Made by a program: the position numbers and the translations under genes. Positions 13,112 to 48,130 of a stretch of DNA of 64,000 nt are shown here, one piece after another; position 1 is the first letter of the stretch; every line of letters starts with the position of its first letter. The notes under the pieces are model-generated. The model ran no database searches, was not told where the DNA came from, and saw only the letters and a program-made list of their open reading frames with translations. This stretch comes from Halocaridina rubra (lineage: Eukaryota > Arthropoda > Malacostraca > Decapoda > Atyidae). Location of the stretch: positions 196,001-260,000 of the forward strand of contig JAXCGZ010016986.1 in the NCBI GenBank assembly GCA_037179515.1, in the 5' to 3' direction.

Positions 13112-15046
13112 TATGCCAAGCAACAAGTCCAGCTAAAAAAGTCAACAAATTTAAAGCAAATGGCTCTTGCAAGGGAAGCATCTTGGTGAGGAAGAAGAAA
13201 AAAATATATAAAATGGTACAACATTGTATAGTACACCTAGTTCGCTTCTTACGAGTGTTTATACTTCACGAAATTGGAATAACGCCCCTCAAAAATAATA
13301 GTAAAAAAATATGAAATACACGAATAACGCCCATGTGTAAAAAAATTCGAAAAAAAAAAAATCATTTTAGTAAATATTTGACCGCCTTGGAGGCACTTTT
13401 CCTCCATGCTCCTCCTCTTCTACCGCTTAATGCGATCGGATATTATGGAGAAAATGGAAAAAAAGCATTAAGAACAAACAGCAAACAAACTTGCGATATA
13501 ATATTGTCAGGGAAATAGTGTGCGAGGGTGCATCAGCTGATATGGAGGCGGCAAAATGCTTGCAGATAGAGGTTCGTTCTCCTGCATCCTCGTCCTCTTC
13601 TACCGCTTAATGCGATCGGATATTATGAAAAGAATTGAAAAAAAGCATTAAGAACAAACAGCAAACACACTTGCGATATAATGTCGTCAGGGAAATAGCG
13701 TGCGAGGGTGCATCAGCTGATACGGAGGCGTCAAAACGTTTGCAGATAGAGGTTCCTTCTCTCTCATCCTCCTCCTCTTCTACCACTTAATGCGATCGGA
13801 TATTATGAGGAGAATTGCAAAAAAGCATTAAGAACAAACAGCAAACACACTTGCGATATAATGTCGTCAGGGAAATAGCGTGCGAGGGTGCATCAGCTGA
13901 TACGGAGGCGTCAAAACGTTTGCAGATAGAGGTTCCTTCTCTCTCATCCTCCTCCTCTTCTACCACTTAATGCGATCGGATATTATGAGGAGAATTGCAA
14001 AAAAGCATTAAGAACAAACAGCAAACAAACTTGCGATATACTGTAATATCGTCAGGGAAATAGCGTGCGAGGGTGCATCAGCTTATACAGAGGTGGCAAA
14101 ACGTTTGCAGATAGAGGTTCAGTCTCCCGTGTCCTCCTCCTCTTCTACCACTTAATGCAATCGGATATTATGAAGAGAATGGAAAAAGTCATAAGACAAA
14201 CAGCAATCAAAGATGCGATATAATATCGTCAGGGAAAAAGCTTGCTAGAGCAAAAACATCTGCAGATAGAGTCCCGCATCCTCTTGCTCACCTCCACCAT
14301 GCACGTCCCAGTGTATGCCTGTTGCCCACCGCATAATAGAGTGCATTCATTTGTTTCCTGTACCGTAAATCTGTATATCTTTTATACTGTACACTATTTG
14401 CATGTCAATATAAATAACTACAGGTCTTTCTGGTTTGTTATGTACTTATAAAATATGTTTTACTTATCTTATATCTTTGGTATTGTGTGTCTAAAAATGG
14501 TTGTGAAATGTATCTATGCCCATTATCATAGGTTCACTTCTGAGAACCTATCTTCGAGTTATTACAAGAACTAGGTGTATTGTGATACTGACATTATTCC
14601 TCTAAGTTTGTATTTTTTATTTATATAATTTTTTTGAGCTTTACTAAACTCAAAGAGAAAGTCTTATAATGGTTCTTGAACATCATAATATTTTTTGCTC
14701 TAGGATTACCCATATTTCAAGGCAAGATGCCTCGTTAACCTAACCTAACAATTTAGGGGTTAATTAATTAACAAGAAATTTATGAAAAACAGCTTATTGG
14801 ATTATTTAACTTTACATGGGTTTCTTGGGGATTACTCTTGTTTACTATATCCATTTGAATTTTGTGATGCTTGCAGTTCGATCTTTGGAGAAGACGAAGT
14901 ACACAGGCAACTTCGCTGCGATGACGAGCAACAACGGCATTCTGAACAACAAATCCGGTTCCCTGGTGGAGTTTGAAGGGTCTGGTTCTGATACATCCGA
15001 TCCTGAGATGACCAACAGCGTTCACCGCAAGAAATTAAAGACATAA
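6287..15046 (+). CDS. MAX: MAX, bHLH-leucine-zipper transcription factor
   Basis: Four coding exons join in phase: 6287-6325, 11731-11892, 12733-12856 and 14877-15046 (495 nt, 164 aa; human MAX is 160 aa). The start gives [13 protein letters not shown], matching the acidic N-terminus of animal MAX. Exon 2 carries the basic region and helix 1; the residues that contact the CACGTG E-box in human MAX are present (His37, Glu41, Arg44/45 here). Exon 3 supplies helix 2 and the start of the zipper ([19 protein letters not shown]). Exon 4 finishes the zipper and ends in a Ser/Asp/Glu stretch plus the basic HRKKLKT tail, a likely nuclear localisation signal. From family knowledge, MAX is the nuclear obligate partner of MYC, MXD/MNT and MGA. 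All introns have GT-AG ends (gtaagg, gtatgt, gtaagt donors). Intron 1 (5.4 kb) holds a LINE and intron 3 a 180-bp tandem repeat; the ORF is undamaged. Confidence 0.95.
6597..6690 (-). mobile_element. Short LINE-derived element, fragment
   Basis: Reverse complement of the stretch running from gacaagtcac through ttttatgttttc to gcctgggcag seen in the other short LINE-derived elements. It lies in MAX intron 1. Confidence 0.5.
7084..9951 (+). mobile_element. CR1-type LINE with a nearly intact ORF (892 aa)
   Basis: One uninterrupted frame (7093-9771) encodes most of an apurinic-type endonuclease ([25 protein letters not shown]) and a complete reverse transcriptase ([52 protein letters not shown]), then the C-terminal domain ending in [11 protein letters not shown]. 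The copy starts abruptly at 7084 in [10 protein letters not shown] with a stop just before it, so the N-terminal part of the endonuclease is lost by 5' truncation. Against related elements about a dozen codons seem deleted in frame between YAVQ and SLERVQRR (about 9378-9386). The 3' end is not poly-A but ttcttatg units (9921-9950), typical of CR1-type elements. It lies in sense in MAX intron 1. The unbroken frame suggests recent insertion. Confidence 0.9.
9957..10143 (+). repeat. Interspersed repeat family D
   Basis: Begins directly after the CR1-type LINE. It contains tgcatgttgtaaaagtcgtc, then gaggtaaagggactgg, then ccatcccctttataaggga and a gtatatacaaag end. Copies at 22032, 25322 and 27843 and a variant at 25062 share this order and orientation. 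It may be the 3' end of an unseen LINE or a SINE; no promoter boxes were found. Confidence 0.65.
10363..10510 (-). repeat. tRNA-derived SINE, family B
   Basis: On the minus strand the head reads gccgcggtagctgagtggta (box A) and later gcttgatccc (box B), followed by the family body and ending near tcgtatgggtatggacac on the plus strand. This is the clearest tRNA-like head of the family in the window. Confidence 0.75.
10690..11065 (+). repeat. Two partial SINE-B copies in tandem
   Basis: The first (about 10695-10790) has agcacttgacttgagtggtg and cacacccactgtggggcat. The second (about 10935-11060) has gagcacttgatttgggaagt and gagcccactgtagggc, ending with catattgaatgggg. Both lie in MAX intron 1. 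Confidence 0.6.
11090..11215 (+). mobile_element. Short LINE-derived element, tail portion
   Basis: Contains caagtcacaacactcc, tgcttt atgtgttcttcgt and the full tail cttgcctgtcctggtgttgc followed by a short A-run. It therefore has the same 3' end as the LINE at 37366-40761 without its coding region. The head is missing. Confidence 0.6.
11418..11674. mobile_element. Possible MITE with imperfect terminal inverted repeats
   Basis: The left end ccctcaaggggtgagcaatc and the reverse complement of the right end, ccccttaagggcggattgca, align imperfectly over about 22 bases. No open frame lies inside. It ends about 56 bp before MAX exon 2. No target-site duplication could be defined. Confidence 0.4.
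11731..11892 (+). CDS. MAX: MAX coding exon 2 (basic region, helix 1, loop)
   Basis: 54 codons between acceptor ttcaccacag and donor gtatgt. It encodes the [20 protein letters not shown] block and [13 protein letters not shown], almost identical to vertebrate MAX. The preceding [19 protein letters not shown] is a lineage-specific linker where vertebrate isoforms carry EEQPRFQSAAD. Confidence 0.97.
12106..12355 (+). repeat. RTE-like 3' tail repeat (family E)
   Basis: Nearly identical to 51700-51935, where it follows a decayed RTE-like coding tail. Shared strings include tgaagcgacacaggttgtgg, ggctgtggcactccagcag and ggggaaacagccaagg. It is therefore probably the 5'-truncated 3' UTR of an RTE-like LINE, ending in gtatgtatgt units. 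It lies in MAX intron 2. Confidence 0.7.
12733..12856 (+). CDS. MAX: MAX coding exon 3 (helix 2 and zipper start)
   Basis: 41 codons plus one base, from acceptor tttttttttag to donor gtaagt. It encodes [20 protein letters not shown] and the first zipper heptads, [15 protein letters not shown]. Confidence 0.97.
13400..14290. repeat. 180-bp tandem repeat, five units
   Basis: The landmark tgcgatcgga occurs at 13431, 13611, 13791 and 13971, exactly 180 bp apart, and as tgcaatcgga at 14156. Each unit has a CT-rich block (cctcctcttctacc), an inverted repeat (cttaatgc ... gcattaag) around tcggatattatg, and gtgcgagggtgcatcagc. Units 3 and 4 are nearly identical; unit 5 is diverged and shorter. It lies in MAX intron 3. 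Confidence 0.92.
14877..15046 (+). CDS. MAX: MAX coding exon 4 (zipper end and tail)
   Basis: Acceptor gatgcttgcag; the first two bases complete an Ile codon (zipper IRSLEKTKY). A Ser/Asn/Gly-rich tail, an acidic SGSDTSDPE patch and the basic end RKKLKT lead to TAA at 15044-15046. Confidence 0.95.
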
Positions 15047-16920
15047 CGTCTCGGTGTCGACGGAAAATCTTCTTACCTATTTTTTATTTTATCAGTTTCC
15101 TTAACATTTCTGTCTTTATTCTTTTTGAAACTTCGGTAGGTAGGTGGGGGATTGTTGACTCTTTAAGAATAATGTTATAAACACAAGTCTTCATTGTTTT
15201 CCACTTCACCATTTTGTACCTCAGGGAACCTATGAGGGCACTAGGTAAGATTTTCTGCTATGGTACAAAAAATAAACTACAAATTAGGAAGATAATCTTC
15301 GTTGCGTTTGTTATTGATGAAGCGGATGTGGCGAGATGCTTTAGGTGTGTACAGTGTCAAGGGAGACGAGAACACCTTTTTAGACCTGCCTGCGAACAAG
15401 TTTGGTCGACGAGAAAAACTCTTTTAGACCTACCTGGGAGCAAGTTGGTCGATGAGAACCACTTGTTAGACCTACCTGCAAACAAGTTCGGTCAATGAGG
15501 ATTACTCTTTGACCTACCTGCGAACGGGTGCAGTTGTTAATATCTGGGACAATGTTGCAATGTCTGGTGCATGAGTTCTTAATTACATATTAAGTTCTTA
15601 CTGTATTCTTATGATTTATTTACATATACATCTGTTAAAATTCTATACATTATGCATTTATAATGAGTCATACATCTTAATATATAATTATGAGGTGTAC
15701 TGCTTATTAAAAAAAATCATTCCAGATCTTCGTTAATGTCTCATTATTATTACTCTGCACCTGACTTGATTGTATCGTCCCAAACAACAGCTTATTTGAG
15801 CACATTGGATTGGTGCTCAGAAGTTTGTTAATGGTAGTTAATGATCATGAATAATCATTATTTTAATCAGGTATTTTGTTTCAATTTGTAGTGTGTATGT
15901 ATGTTTGAGGTGCATGAAGGAGTGCATTCAGAAAGTCCAAATCTCAAAATTTTTTCATCATCTCAAAGCCGTTAAATTACTTGTTTACAGTAGTTACTTT
16001 TGCATTTGCTTTTTGGTAGAATCATTTCTCCATAAAATCAAGAACGACATCAAAATTTGGGAGTTTGTGTAGACCATGTGTTTGTTGTTTTCTCCTGCGT
16101 TATATGAAGAATGCGATGGAAAAATAGAAACCCACAGTAGAGCTTTTGTGTGTTTAATAATTTATTTAAATATTTTGCTTTCCCTTGAAGCTCTTGAAAA
16201 TGTTTTCATTGGAAAGTGAATGCTTGACATTGCTTAACTATTAAGCACAAAAAGCTACTTTGGGTTTCTATTTTGTCACTTTGGAAGTTGTCACTGACTT
16301 CTGAACTTTGAAAAATATGGCTGGTACAGATTAGATATAAATTTGCTCTGCAAGTTAATATCGTCAGTATTTATGAACATGGTCAATTTAATTAAATTTT
16401 TTTATTTTTTATGTAGATGGCTAAGAAGTTCATAATAACAGAGGGAGCTTTTGAATCTTAGTATACTGTGATTTTTGGAAAAATGTATTACAGATAATGA
16501 TATAACAGTATAAGGTAGGTCTCGTTACTTTTTTTGTGAATTTTTTGTCTTCATTATTGATTCTTACTCTGATTTCACTCATAAAATTCGGTAATATACA
16601 ATATATTTCATGAATTTGTTTATGATTAAGTTTTTCATGACTTCTAGCGATTCATACTTCGATTTTACCTGTAAAATTCGATATCTTACGAAGTATTGAG
16701 TGAATCAGTTTTGTGTGACAACATCACTTATTCTGTTTAGGACAAAATGATTGAGTTGTTTTTTACGTAATTGGAAACGTGCCGCATTTCCAAAGAGATG
16801 AAATTTATATATTTATGTACAGTATTAATGTTCTCGAAAATTAAAAATATTGATGTGCAAGTCATGTTTTTTTAGCTGTTTATTTTCCTCTTAACCTTAA
16901 AGTTTAATTTCTTGCTACAG
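15047..16920 (+). other. MAX 3' UTR and downstream AT-rich DNA
   Basis: No coding exon was seen. An AATAAA hexamer at 15271-15276 could end a short 3' UTR. A minisatellite follows at 15375-15530. Around 16540-16720 two imperfect 100-bp stretches resemble each other (cataaaattcggtaatat / tgtaaaattcgatatctt). The transcript end is not determined. Confidence 0.4.
15375..15530 (+). repeat. Short minisatellite downstream of MAX
   Basis: Four imperfect units of about 45-49 bp, each with ttagacctacctgcgaacaa or a variant followed by ggtcgatgaga. It falls within the possible MAX 3' UTR. Confidence 0.8.
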
Positions 16921-16924
16921 AGTG

Positions 16925-17515
16925 TTTAGGGGAACCACCGAAGCATAACCTGTACAGTGCTTGACTCGGAAAGTAACGGATCTGCGTTCGAGCTACAACT
17001 GGGCAATAGGAAGGGCATTCAGTCTTAATTCCCTAGCTACAATCCATCTGTGACCACCCCCCTAATGGGGGACTAAAGTGATCCATTAAAAAAGCAATTG
17101 GTTTAAGACACTGCTCTTTTGTTGCAATTGTGGCAACCGTTTTTGCCTTTATAGGACATGGCTGGTAATATTAATTAAAAATTTTCTGTTGAAAAGAGTG
17201 TTCAAGGTATGTTTGGCTTCGGGCAAAAGTGTGTGCTTGGACTCGCCCAACCTCTCTTACAGGGGGGATAGCAGCCGCTGTATATGCAAGTATAATGAAG
17301 GAAGGGCAACCAGCTTTAATTCCCCAGCTCCAACCTGCTACATTACTAGCAGAATCAGGTGTAGATCATCTTGCTAGAGTTGCCTAGTGAATAGAGCACT
17401 AAACTGTGTTTGAGCCCACCTCTGTGCTTTAGGCAGAGCAACCATCCATAATTCCCCAGCTCCATCCTGTGACCACCTCCATTAGAATGGGAATTAATAG
17501 TGACAGACTATGACA
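16925..17515 (+). repeat. Cluster of SINE-B copies
   Basis: Three plus-strand copies: 16925-17095 (box-B-like gcgttcgagctacaac, then gggcattcagtcttaattcc), a rearranged one at about 17196-17345, and 17370-17515 (gttgcctagtgaatagagca, gtttgagcccacc). All share ccagctccaacctg-type bodies. Confidence 0.65.
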
Positions 17516-18509
17516 AACACAAATTGAATGTTAAGAACATTGAGAGGGATGATCCAAGTATGATGAAGACCTGATATATGAATTGAAATAAAAGCAAATA
17601 TCTGAGGCAGTTGTCCTATGGGGGCAATTGTTGGTGAGCATTGGTCCTAGAACTTACTTAGGCAGGATTGGACACATGAATTTTGTATTTGATATTGTAT
17701 ATCTTCTTTATCATTAGAAGTCCACATTTAAATTATATAATTTTTTCTTTTGTGTAATATATTCTGTGTGGTTAAGCTAATTTGGATATTGTGGTGATCC
17801 CCGCATCGTTGAGAATGATGGTATTCTCTCTGTTATTTGTAGACGAGACCAGTTTTGACGTGGAATGGGCATCTGCATTCACGATAGAAAGTGACAGCTT
17901 GGTAAAGCAGGCCTTGGTTGTTATTTGTTGTTGTTTCCTAGGTTTTCTGGCAAACAGCCCCAAGTCCCAAAGGAAAACCACTTCTGATCCCAAACTTTCC
18001 CACAGAGGGCTCAGGAAGTGTTTGTTGTGATGTTGGTGTATGTGGTTGTAAGCAGTGCTATTCTTCCTTAATGTAATGTGTCACATCCTAGACAGGCATC
18101 ATTGGCAGAGTCGTCCAGCCTATTCTGTCAGGTTAGAAGGACTGGGTAGTGCTCATATTGCAGCCTGGCCAGTCAGAAGGTGTCTTCACAGGATCTTGTT
18201 TCCTCCATTGGTTAAGTGGTTAAATTTAGCTTGATTGCACATGTGTCCTTTTGAGAAATGGAATAAGTTACTGTCTAATGTTTTCACGTGGTATAATTGA
18301 TCTTCAATGTAAGTCACTGTTCTTGATATGTAGGTTCCATCCTACATATCAAGGATTCTCTGTAAGAGAAGGCAGTCTTTCTTGTACTAATTTAAGCTTT
18401 GCCTGGATTTTGGGGAAAAACTTTTGTCCCCATTTACTTGCATGGTGGAAAAGATAATAAAAACAGATGAGGTGGAGAAGGGGAAGCAGTTCAGTATATA
18501 CCTATAATT
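17516..18509. other. Intergenic, no gene recognised
   Basis: About 17590-17645 carries gcagttgtcctatgggggca, also found in the inverted element at 34090-34400. The ORF pair at 17772-18030 on opposite strands resembles nothing I know. A perfect hairpin lies at 18322-18353. Confidence 0.4.
18322..18353. other. Perfect 13-bp hairpin
   Basis: cttgatatgtagg, a six-base loop (ttccat), then cctacatatcaag: a perfect inverted repeat. It is too short for a microRNA precursor and has no T-run terminator signature. Confidence 0.6.
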
Positions 18510-18675
18510 TTGTGTCACAGTTACCCCCCTTTTGAAAGAGGGTAGACACCGTTTGGCGCTATAAGAGGGAGTAAGGCTTGATACCCTTTCTAATGCCCTG
18601 CTTTGTGTGCAAATCCACATTGGTTGCTTCCCAACAAACGGACTCTACCGCTGAGTTACTGCAATCCCCTGTGGG
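18510..18675 (-). repeat. tRNA-derived SINE, family B
   Basis: The minus-strand head reads gcagtaactcagcggtag (box A) with an internal promoter-like region near 18600-18650. The body ends at gggggtaactgtgac on the minus strand. Confidence 0.65.
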
Positions 18676-18924
18676 GGCAATCTAATATTTTTTGAAATTT
18701 TCTAGCCATGGGTCATCTGGTACAAGGGGAAGGTGATATTGGGCAGGATATGTCTCCTCTGTTTTACAGTTGTGTAAAGAAAACTGTTTAAATTTGGCTA
18801 TACAACTGTCAGTCAAAATGCAAGTGTTGCTATACTAAGAATGGATTTATTCATGGAATTTATTTGTTAGATCTGAGAATACAAAGGACGATTTGTTCTA
18901 TATTGATGCAAAGATCAGTATGAT

Positions 18925-19040
18925 AACTGTTGCAAAAATCATCGTTATGGTCATTGCAGTAACTATTGCATAGTCAATAAAAATTTACAATTGTTGCAAA
19001 AATCATCGCTATGGTCATTGCAGTAATTATTGCATAGTCC
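18925..19040 (+). repeat. Tandem duplication of about 64 bp
   Basis: gttgcaaaaatcatcg followed by tatggtcattgcagtaa and tattgcatagtc occurs twice in a row with two or three differences. Confidence 0.75.
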
Positions 19041-19432
19041 ATAGAAAGTTATAATAATTTAGATATATCAGAATATATTTTTATTTATTTTCATATATCC
19101 ATGGCCTTTTTGTACACTAAGAGAATCTCCTGGTTAAAATGCGAATGTTTGAATGCTGCCCCAGGCACTGACATCAATGAAGGCTAAGTTAAGTATACTC
19201 TTGGATGTAACCAAAGATTTAATTTTGTTTCAAAGTGAGCAACCAATTCCCACCAATAAAGCAAAATGGTCACAATTGTAACAAAGGGTGTGAGGTAGCA
19301 ATTGGAAGGTAATTTGTCGTTATTGGCATAGTTGTTCCATAAGCTGAATGGCCGAACAGCCTCAAGGCCATTGTCGATCCATGGCTTTCTCGCATAGTTC
19401 TCAGGAAGTGTAAGATGTATTGGTGGTGCATA

Positions 19433-19553
19433 TTTTTTTTAATGATTGTGACACAAGGATGAGACCCCAAAAAATATAAATCTGCTCTCTTCGGGCCTGA
19501 GCACGAAGAAAACAAAGTAAAGAGAAACAGAGATGGGGAGTGTTTTGACTTGT
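19433..19553 (-). mobile_element. Short LINE-derived element, 3' part
   Basis: On the minus strand it reads gacaagtcaaaacactcccc, ttttcttcgtgctcaggccc and tgtgtcacaatcatt, then an A-run (19434-19440 as T on the plus strand). It thus has the same tail as 44446-44757 and the LINE at 37366-40761. Confidence 0.6.
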
Positions 19554-19559
19554 CAGTGG

Positions 19560-21185
19560 TTGTGGAGTAGAGTATTTCAAAATGTTTCTTTATAAGGTGC
19601 TCTCAATGTTTCCGTTTAGGAGTATTCGAGAACTGACTGCAAAAGTAATTTCTTGTAGAAAAATGTTATTGTGTGTTCAGTTGAGAGACAGTATAACCGT
19701 GCAGATGATTTAAGCCTCTCCCAGGTTTTTGTGCCCCATGTGGGGCAGGGGCTGGTTGTGACAGTTTGGACTCATATGCTGCTCCAATACCGAGTTGCTT
19801 GACATCCTTTTCTGAGTAGCCGCTATGAAAGGTGGACCTTCGCCAGTCCGGGTCCAATTTATATGTCGTATAGCTTCTTGGTGTCGTGTATCAAGTGGAA
19901 TATCAGGGAAAGGGAGGGTCAGTTTCCAAGTCCTCTTTGCCTTACTGTCATCTCCAAATTACTCATTGCTTTTATGAGTGGAATTTATTTTTCCCCACTG
20001 CCGTGCATATCTCTTTATTGGAGCTATGGAATCTCATTGGGGGAATGCATGAGTAAGGAACCGAATAATGTGTGTTTGATCCACTGTCGGGCATTAGGAA
20101 GGGCATCCAGCCTTGATCCCTTAGCTTCAACATGTCTTTGTTCATCTCCATCGAATGGGGACTAATTTTGATCCATAAAATGGTGCTTACTTTTTTTATC
20201 ATGAATATCATGACTATCCCTTTTCTTCTTTTATATCAAGACAGGTTATTTCTAAGTACATATGTAAGTGTTGTTTGCATGATATATTCATTTATTGTAG
20301 CTTATGTGCATGTATGTATACTTATGGACAGTATGTATGCCTATTCATTTATATCAACATTACTTGCATATTCATATGTATAATATGTAGTTTACTCTTT
20401 GAACTAGCTATATAAGAGAAAGAAATTTTAAACACCAAGGTTTTAACCACTAACCTGTCATTGCCTCGGGATAATGCTTATTCCCTCTCCTGTTCGAACA
20501 AAGAACCTTTATATATAACTGCTTCCACTCGTTTTCCCACCTAACGAGAGGTACCTTAGTTCTAGTCCCAGGGACCCCTACCAATAAGGGGAGTTCGTGA
20601 CACCTTCTTACAAAGAGCAGTTGTTCTCGTGAGAAGCTACGAGACATTCATATTTGTGACTTGATTTTCACGCGTGAAAGCGGTCGTAGTTGAGATTCAT
20701 AAAATATAATTTTTACCATGATTCCTGATGGTGCATATAATGGGATGACATGATATACTCCTGTTGAACAACTACCCTTTGTTGGAAACATTATTGCTTC
20801 AAGATAGATGAGCAAAGAATTAATTTATATCTAATAATGTTTATAACTACGTGTGAAGGACTGAATGAGCTCATTTCAGTAGAGCACTCATAGGTAGAAT
20901 ATATGTTGGAAAATTTATTATTCTTTTTGAGGAAGTATTAATCTAAGGTGAGGAAAGTTTATCTATTAATTCACATCTCAGCAGTTTGCAAACCCACTTA
21001 AAAATATTTACTTGTATGCTGATGCATGTGATATTAATTATGTTTTGATTGGTAGAGGACTTAATTTCGAGATCATTTGTAAGCCTTTACCAAAGCCATG
21101 TCATGGTTTCTAAACTTAGGGGGTTAAGAGATATAAGGTTAACATATCTGCATTCAAATAATTGGAGGTTCTGCACTGTTTTCGT
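19560..21185. other. Intergenic DNA with one SINE-B copy
   Basis: A plus-strand SINE-B lies at about 20038-20185 (gtgtttgatccactgtcggg, gggcatccagccttgatccc). The blocks at 19670-19860 and 20450-20650 look like single repeat copies with no second copy here. No gene was recognised. Confidence 0.45.
20038..20185 (+). repeat. tRNA-derived SINE, family B
   Basis: Intact over the point where another family member is interrupted by a MITE at 26727. Here the same site reads gggcattaggaagggcatcc and acts as the empty-site reference. Confidence 0.65.
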
Positions 21186-22213
<1,028 letters not shown>

Positions 22214-22261
22214 TAGGAAATCCTCCACACAAGGGTTAAGATATCTTTTAACTGCTTTGCT

Positions 22262-22435
<174 letters not shown>

Positions 22436-22439
22436 AGTC

Positions 22440-23770
<1,331 letters not shown>

Positions 23771-23958
23771 GTCACCGTGGTTCAGGCGGTAGCGTCCGCG
23801 ACTTTGAGTCTCAGGTCAAGGATTCGCGCCCCGCCTCGGTCTGAGGTTAGCAAGGGTATGCACTCAGGGTAAGGATTACATCAGCCAAAACAAGTCCTTT
23901 GCAAGAAGGCAACCGTTCTAGCCCTTGGTAGAAAAGGGAGTTAGTGACGTAAAACACG

Positions 23959-23960
<2 letters not shown>
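23771..23960 (+). repeat. tRNA-derived SINE, family A
   Basis: Box A tggttcaggcggtagcg and box B aggattcgcgcccc are visible; the body ends at gacgtaaaacacgca. It is embedded between (ATT)n tracts on both sides. Confidence 0.8.
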
Positions 23961-24029
<69 letters not shown>

Positions 24030-24036
24030 ATAATAG

Positions 24037-24597
24037 TAGTAGTAGTAGTGCCCGCAGAGCCGCCTTATGGAATATATACATCTCCTTATGTTAATGTGAG
24101 GACTGTTGTTTAGTAATAGTAATAGTTGCTGCAAAACAACCATATAAGAAAGACACCTCGCCTTCTATTACTGAGTGCAATGTTGTCTAGTAGTAGTATC
24201 AGTAGTACTAGTAATTACAAAACGACTAGTTTCATCTACTTTAATGTAAGGGACCATTATCCAATAGCAGGGGTAGTTATAAAAAACAGCTACGTAGTAG
24301 TAGTAGTAGTTACAAAAACAACTACTTTCCTCTTCTTTAATGTGATGACCCATTGTCCATTAGTAGTAATAGCAGACGGTAAAGCAGCAATATCAAGCCA
24401 CTCTTTCGCCCTACATAAATTGAATGGGTATCATTGTCTAAACCTAGAGGGATGTAATATTATACTCCAACCATATGCATGACGTAAACACCATACAAAA
24501 AAAGCTATTCTTTGTCAATGCACAAGGGCTGGGAAGAGACCCGAGATTGTATTCGTCTGGTTCCGCTGCAAAAAAAAAAAAAAAAAAAAAAAAACCG
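24037..24597. other. Intergenic, (TAG)n-rich
   Basis: Several short tagtagtag runs separate a loosely repeated unit (acaaaacgactagtttcatc / acaaaaacaactactttcct, then ctttaatgt and ccattgtcc) that appears three times between 24060 and 24370. This is a decayed tandem repeat, not a gene. Confidence 0.5.
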
Positions 24598-24780
24598 GGA
24601 TCAAGTCAAGATTATTGACCCCCAGTACATTAAATAGCCCACAAACTATTAGGTTAGCGTAATTTAGGTTATATTAGGTCAGGTTAGTGTTTAACCTAAT
24701 CTATTTTAACCTAACTTAACCCAGCGATTTACAGGGCTATTTATTACACTGGGGTCTCTATTCTTTACCTGATCCTACTT
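24598..24780. mobile_element. Foldback (palindromic) AACCT-rich element
   Basis: The left arm (ggatcaagtcaagattattg, acccccagtacattaaatag) pairs imperfectly with the reverse complement of the right arm (ggatcaggtaaagaatagag, accccagtgtaataaatag). The centre is ttaggtta on one side and aacctaacttaaccc on the other. It ends about 115 bp before the acceptor of the first SLC22-like coding exon. Related sequence lies at 32463-32655 and 42955-43085. Confidence 0.6.
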
Positions 24781-24921
24781 ATTTATTTATTTATTCGAAT
24801 TAATATTTAACACTCTGCTAATTTGTTTTGAGTTTCACTTATTTGTCTGCATATATGTTGTATCTCTGTTTATTTATTTTTTTTATTTATTGCCAGATTA
24901 TCTGAAGGAAGTGTTCGGAAC

Positions 24922-47289
<22,368 letters not shown>

Positions 47290-47569
47290 TATTGTAAGGT
47301 AAAGCTACGAATAAGATATTTTTTTCATATCAGAATAAGTAACTACACGTGTAAATGAAAAGGTTTGACAAACAATTTAACTATGTTTTAAGGAGATGTA
47401 GGAACTTTTTTCTCCTCCAAAGGGATTCACAGCTAGTTATGTATATCCCAATGGAGTTTGTGCCGACCTCAGAGTAAGGAAGATGGTCTATGTAAGCTCT
47501 CTTTGCTTGTATGCATAATACTGCTCTTTTCTTTTGTAGTAAAACAACTGTCACCACAGATATCAGTAT

Positions 47570-48130
47570 GAGATAAGTCTCCGAGTTTCCACGCATCTGT
47601 AATCTGTTAGCTGAGATATTAATATATGATAAATCTCTGAGCTACCACCGCTCTAACCTGCTAGCCGAGATATCAGTGCAATATAGGTCTCTAAATTTCC
47701 TCTTTTGTAATTTGTTAGCCAAGATATCAATATAAGAAAAGGTCTCTTAGCTTCCACTTCTGTAATCTGTTAACTAAGAAATCAATATAAGGTAGGTCTC
47801 TTAGCTTCCTCCTTTGTAATCTGTTAGCCGAGATCTCAATGCAAGTTTCTGAATTTCCAGTTCTGTAATCTGTTGACCGAAATATCAGTATGAGATAGGT
47901 CTTTGACTTTCCAATTTTGTAATCTGTTAGACGAGATATCTGTGTAAGATAGGACTTTGAGTGTCCATTCTGTAATCTGTTTACCGATATATCAATATGA
48001 GACAGGTCTCTGAGTTTCCAATTTTGTAATCTGTAACCAGAGATATCAATATAAGATAGGTTTCTGAGTTCCCACTTTTGTAAGCTGTTAGCTGAGATAA
48101 AAATATAAGATAGGACTCTGAGGCTCCACT
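47570..48130 (+). repeat. Minisatellite of about 55 bp, some 10 units
   Basis: Units of gtaatctgttagccgagata, tcaatataagataggtctct, gagtttccacttct with many substitutions. It starts about 280 bp after the SLC22-like stop codon and may belong to its 3' UTR. Confidence 0.9.

Noticed and set aside
17772..18030. Overlapping ORFs of 73 and 82 aa on opposite strands
   Set aside because: No recognisable domain, no splice context, and mirror openness on both strands; probably chance in a repeat.
24640..24725. Telomeric repeat (TTAGG)n
   Set aside because: The aacctaacc strings are irregular and lie at the centre of inverted elements; no pure array exists.
47570..48130. Regularly spaced repeats resembling a CRISPR array (also 13400-14290, 45290-46080)
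   Set aside because: Units are contiguous and diverge along their whole length with no unique spacers; the context is eukaryotic. They are minisatellites.
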